From Janthinobacterium lividum (lineage in GTDB: Bacteria > Pseudomonadota > Gammaproteobacteria > Burkholderiales > Burkholderiaceae_D), in assembly GCF_011601275.1 (NCBI RefSeq), contig NZ_JAAOLY010000014.1, positions 62,001 to 126,000 of the forward strand: a stretch of DNA of 64,000 bases, given 5' to 3'. A program made the position numbers and the translations under genes. Below the pieces are notes generated by a model that saw nothing but the letters and a program-made list of their open reading frames with translations, ran no database searches and was not told the DNA's origin. This document shows positions 62,500-64,000 of this stretch, piece by piece. The number at the start of each line of letters is the position of its first letter. Positions within the stretch are counted from its first letter, which is position 1.

Positions 62500-63624
62500 C
62501 TATTTTCCTGTAGCGTCATTGACGCGAATTTGGGTCACGGTTTGCGTGGTCAGCGCCCCGTTCGCTTCGGTATTGCGTATTTGGACCGGATACCATTGCA
62601 TGGACGGCGCCAGCCAGATATCGAGCTGCGACGAATACGTGCCGGGCTTCGGCGGCCGGCGCAAATGCCACGTCACCAGGCGGCCCATCCTGGTCTCCAG
62701 TTCTTCCTCGCCCACCAGCTGGAAACGGAACACGGTCGCTTCCTTTTCTTCGCCGACGAGGATGTCGATATTGCCGACCAGCTGGTTGACGTCGGCGCGG
62801 CCGATGGCGGCCAGCTGGAACGGCACCGTGGCCTTGTCTTGCGCCCCCTCCTGCCATGGCGCCGTGGCCGTCGTGGCCGAAAACGTGATGGCCTTGGCGT
62901 CGCGGTTGAAATGCGTGGCCGTTTGCGCGCGGCCCTTGCGCTTTTCCGTCGCCGAGACGGGCACGATGCCGCTGCCATCGATCAGGCCTTCGCTCGTCAG
63001 CACCAGCAGGTTGATGCGCGTGATCAGCATGCTCAAGCCCACTTCCAGCTTCAGCTGATACGTGTCGCCCCGATTGTCCCACGCCATGGCGGCCACGCCC
63101 TGCCACTTGGTGCCGTCCGCGTCGCGCCGATCCACGTGCAGGTCGAACTGGGCCGAGGCAGGCGCATTCGTCTTGTAGCGCCGCGCCTGTTCGACGGGCG
63201 GTGGCGGCACGCTGGCCGGCACGGGCGCGGCCGCCACGGCTGGCGCGGGCGCCGTGATGGCTGGCGCGCTGGCTGCCGGCGCCGCCGGCGCCGCCGGCGT
63301 GACCGGCCCTTCCGGCGCGTCGCTGGCCGGCGCCGTGAATTGGGCCGTGTCGCTCGACGGCAGTTCCGTCGGCGGCGGCGGTGGCGGCAAGCGGGGCTCG
63401 GGCAAGGGCCGCAGCTTGGGCGGAGGAGGCGGCGCCACCGGCACGGGTGTGGGCGGCTCGGCGATCAAGGCCATGCTGACCACCTGCGCATGATCCTGCC
63501 CCAGCGGCACCATGCTGGCACGCGAGGTGAGCCATTCCAGCGCCACGTAATGCAGTGCGCCGATGACCGCGACAAAAATGACGGTGCGGCGGCGCGGTGG
63601 CGAAAAGAAGGAGTCAGGCATCAT
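62500..63624 (-). CDS. DUF3108 family protein with N-terminal anchor and proline-rich linker
   Basis: A 374-residue protein. An N-terminal membrane segment (TVIFVAVIGALHYVALEW) is followed by a long Pro/Ala-rich linker (residues about 55-145) like that of TonB-type periplasm-spanning proteins. A C-terminal DUF3108 domain (about 155-374) ends LDIWLAPSMQWYPVQIRN. The domain is clearly related to the downstream gene product. The anchor and linker suggest it reaches across the periplasm. Two ATGs at the start (63624, 63621) are equally possible. It is divergent from phaM, with about 150 bases between the starts. Confidence 0.88.
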   Translation of the reverse strand: MMPDSFFSPPRRRTVIFVAVIGALHYVALEWLTSRASMVPLGQDHAQVVSMALIAEPPTPVPVAPPPPPKLRPLPEPRLPPPPPPTELPSSDTAQFTAPASDAPEGPVTPAAPAAPAASAPAITAPAPAVAAAPVPASVPPPPVEQARRYKTNAPASAQFDLHVDRRDADGTKWQGVAAMAWDNRGDTYQLKLEVGLSMLITRINLLVLTSEGLIDGSGIVPVSATEKRKGRAQTATHFNRDAKAITFSATTATAPWQEGAQDKATVPFQLAAIGRADVNQLVGNIDILVGEEKEATVFRFQLVGEEELETRMGRLVTWHLRRPPKPGTYSSQLDIWLAPSMQWYPVQIRNTEANGALTTQTVTQIRVNDATGK

Positions 63625-63773
63625 AGGCCGTAGTGTACCGCCTTCCCCCCACTTCCTGCTTCTTGCCCGTGCTCAACTCCTGCTGTTTTATGTAAGAAAA
63701 TGTTGGCGGCTTTGCGTCAGTTGCAAGCTGATATCTGCTACGCTAGGCACATCCACCTACCAGGAGATTTCGC

Positions 63774-64000
63774 ATGGCAAACCCGCAAATGCCCCAAATG
63801 CCGGGCGCAGCAGTTGTGACCGACACCCTCGACTTCGTCAAGAACCTGTGGGGCAGCATGAGCGTGCCCGGCATGGGCGTGCCTGGCATCACGGCGCCCA
63901 CCATGTCGGTGGAAGAGCTGGACAAGAAAATCAATGACTTGAAAGCCGTCGAAGCCTGGCTGAACCTCAATACCAGCATGCTGCGCGGCAGTATCCAGGC
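63774..64000 (+). CDS. phaM: PhaM-family polyhydroxyalkanoate granule protein (partial, runs off the right edge)
   Basis: The first 75 codons are present. The conserved N-terminal block TDTLDFVKNLWGSM and the following SVEELDKKINDLKAVEAWLNLN match the PhaM family, which binds PHA synthase and DNA and controls granule number and segregation in betaproteobacteria. CAGGAGA lies just upstream of ATG 63774. The C-terminal PAKKA-like DNA-binding tail would be outside the window, so the identification rests on the N-terminus. Confidence 0.85.
   Translation, partial: MANPQMPQMPGAAVVTDTLDFVKNLWGSMSVPGMGVPGITAPTMSVEELDKKINDLKAVEAWLNLNTSMLRGSIQ

Noticed and set aside
1-64000. CRISPR arrays, tRNA or rRNA genes, insertion sequences, integrases or phage genes
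   Set aside because: I looked for regular spaced repeats, tRNA-like cloverleaf ends, transposase motifs and phage structural genes and saw none. The only dispersed repeats are the short palindromes.

Overview
This window is a stretch of GC-rich betaproteobacterial chromosome. The gene content points to the Oxalobacteraceae, most likely Janthinobacterium or a close relative: a PhaM-type protein opening at the right edge, a CzcA with the betaproteobacterial TM4 acid triad, tandem DUF3108 proteins, an orphan MshQ/DUF6701 protein and a dispersed family of palindromic repeats. This assignment is inferred from recognition of families, not from a search. Genes are densely packed on both strands. No tRNA, rRNA, CRISPR array, transposase or phage gene was seen, so this looks like ordinary chromosome with some accessory content.

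Layout. 0-7 kb: an Lrp-type regulator divergent from an unlinked acetolactate synthase large subunit; an AraC regulator divergent from a cytochrome P450; then a GNAT, MazG-like hydrolase, exported protein and lipoprotein series. 7-19 kb: an Aer-like PAS chemoreceptor, a DEAD-box RNA helicase with two DbpA-type RNA-binding domains, an alpha/beta hydrolase divergent from an exported M28 peptidase, an SRPBCC protein, a dienelactone hydrolase, and a large MshQ-like secreted protein. 18.6-24.7 kb: a GlxA-type regulator, S-(hydroxymethyl)glutathione dehydrogenase, a PQQ sugar dehydrogenase-like lipoprotein, a thioesterase, a solute-binding protein and a DUF3016 protein. 25-31 kb: a convergent pair of signalling genes (receiver-DUF3369-HD-GYP and a double-GAF histidine kinase) and an eight-MORN/C13-peptidase fusion. 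30.4-36.6 kb: a czcICBA heavy-metal efflux operon. 36.6-44 kb: small hypotheticals, a large CHASE/PAS/GAF/GGDEF diguanylate cyclase, an AraC regulator, a fatty acid hydroxylase and queC. 43.9-50.3 kb: tamA-tamB, overlapping by one base. 50.4-56.6 kb: small proteins, an S9 peptidase, a membrane protein, a nucleotidyltransferase and an exported DUF4424 protein. 56.5-61.5 kb: a three-gene SMC/kleisin operon (mksF-mksE-mksB type). 61.7-64 kb: two DUF3108 paralogues and the start of phaM.

The most coherent multi-gene units are czcICBA (zinc/cobalt/cadmium export across the envelope), tamAB (outer-membrane protein or lipid transport), and the mksFEB operon, whose last gene overlaps by one base with an exported DUF4424 protein and then a nucleotidyltransferase. 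There is no JetD/MksG nuclease, so a full Wadjet defence system is not present here.

The most unusual DNA-level signal is a family of GTCGGATTAGCG...CGYTAATCCGAC palindromes. Copies sit directly at gene ends and supply the actual stop codon of at least three genes: acetolactate synthase, the AraC regulator facing it, and czcA.
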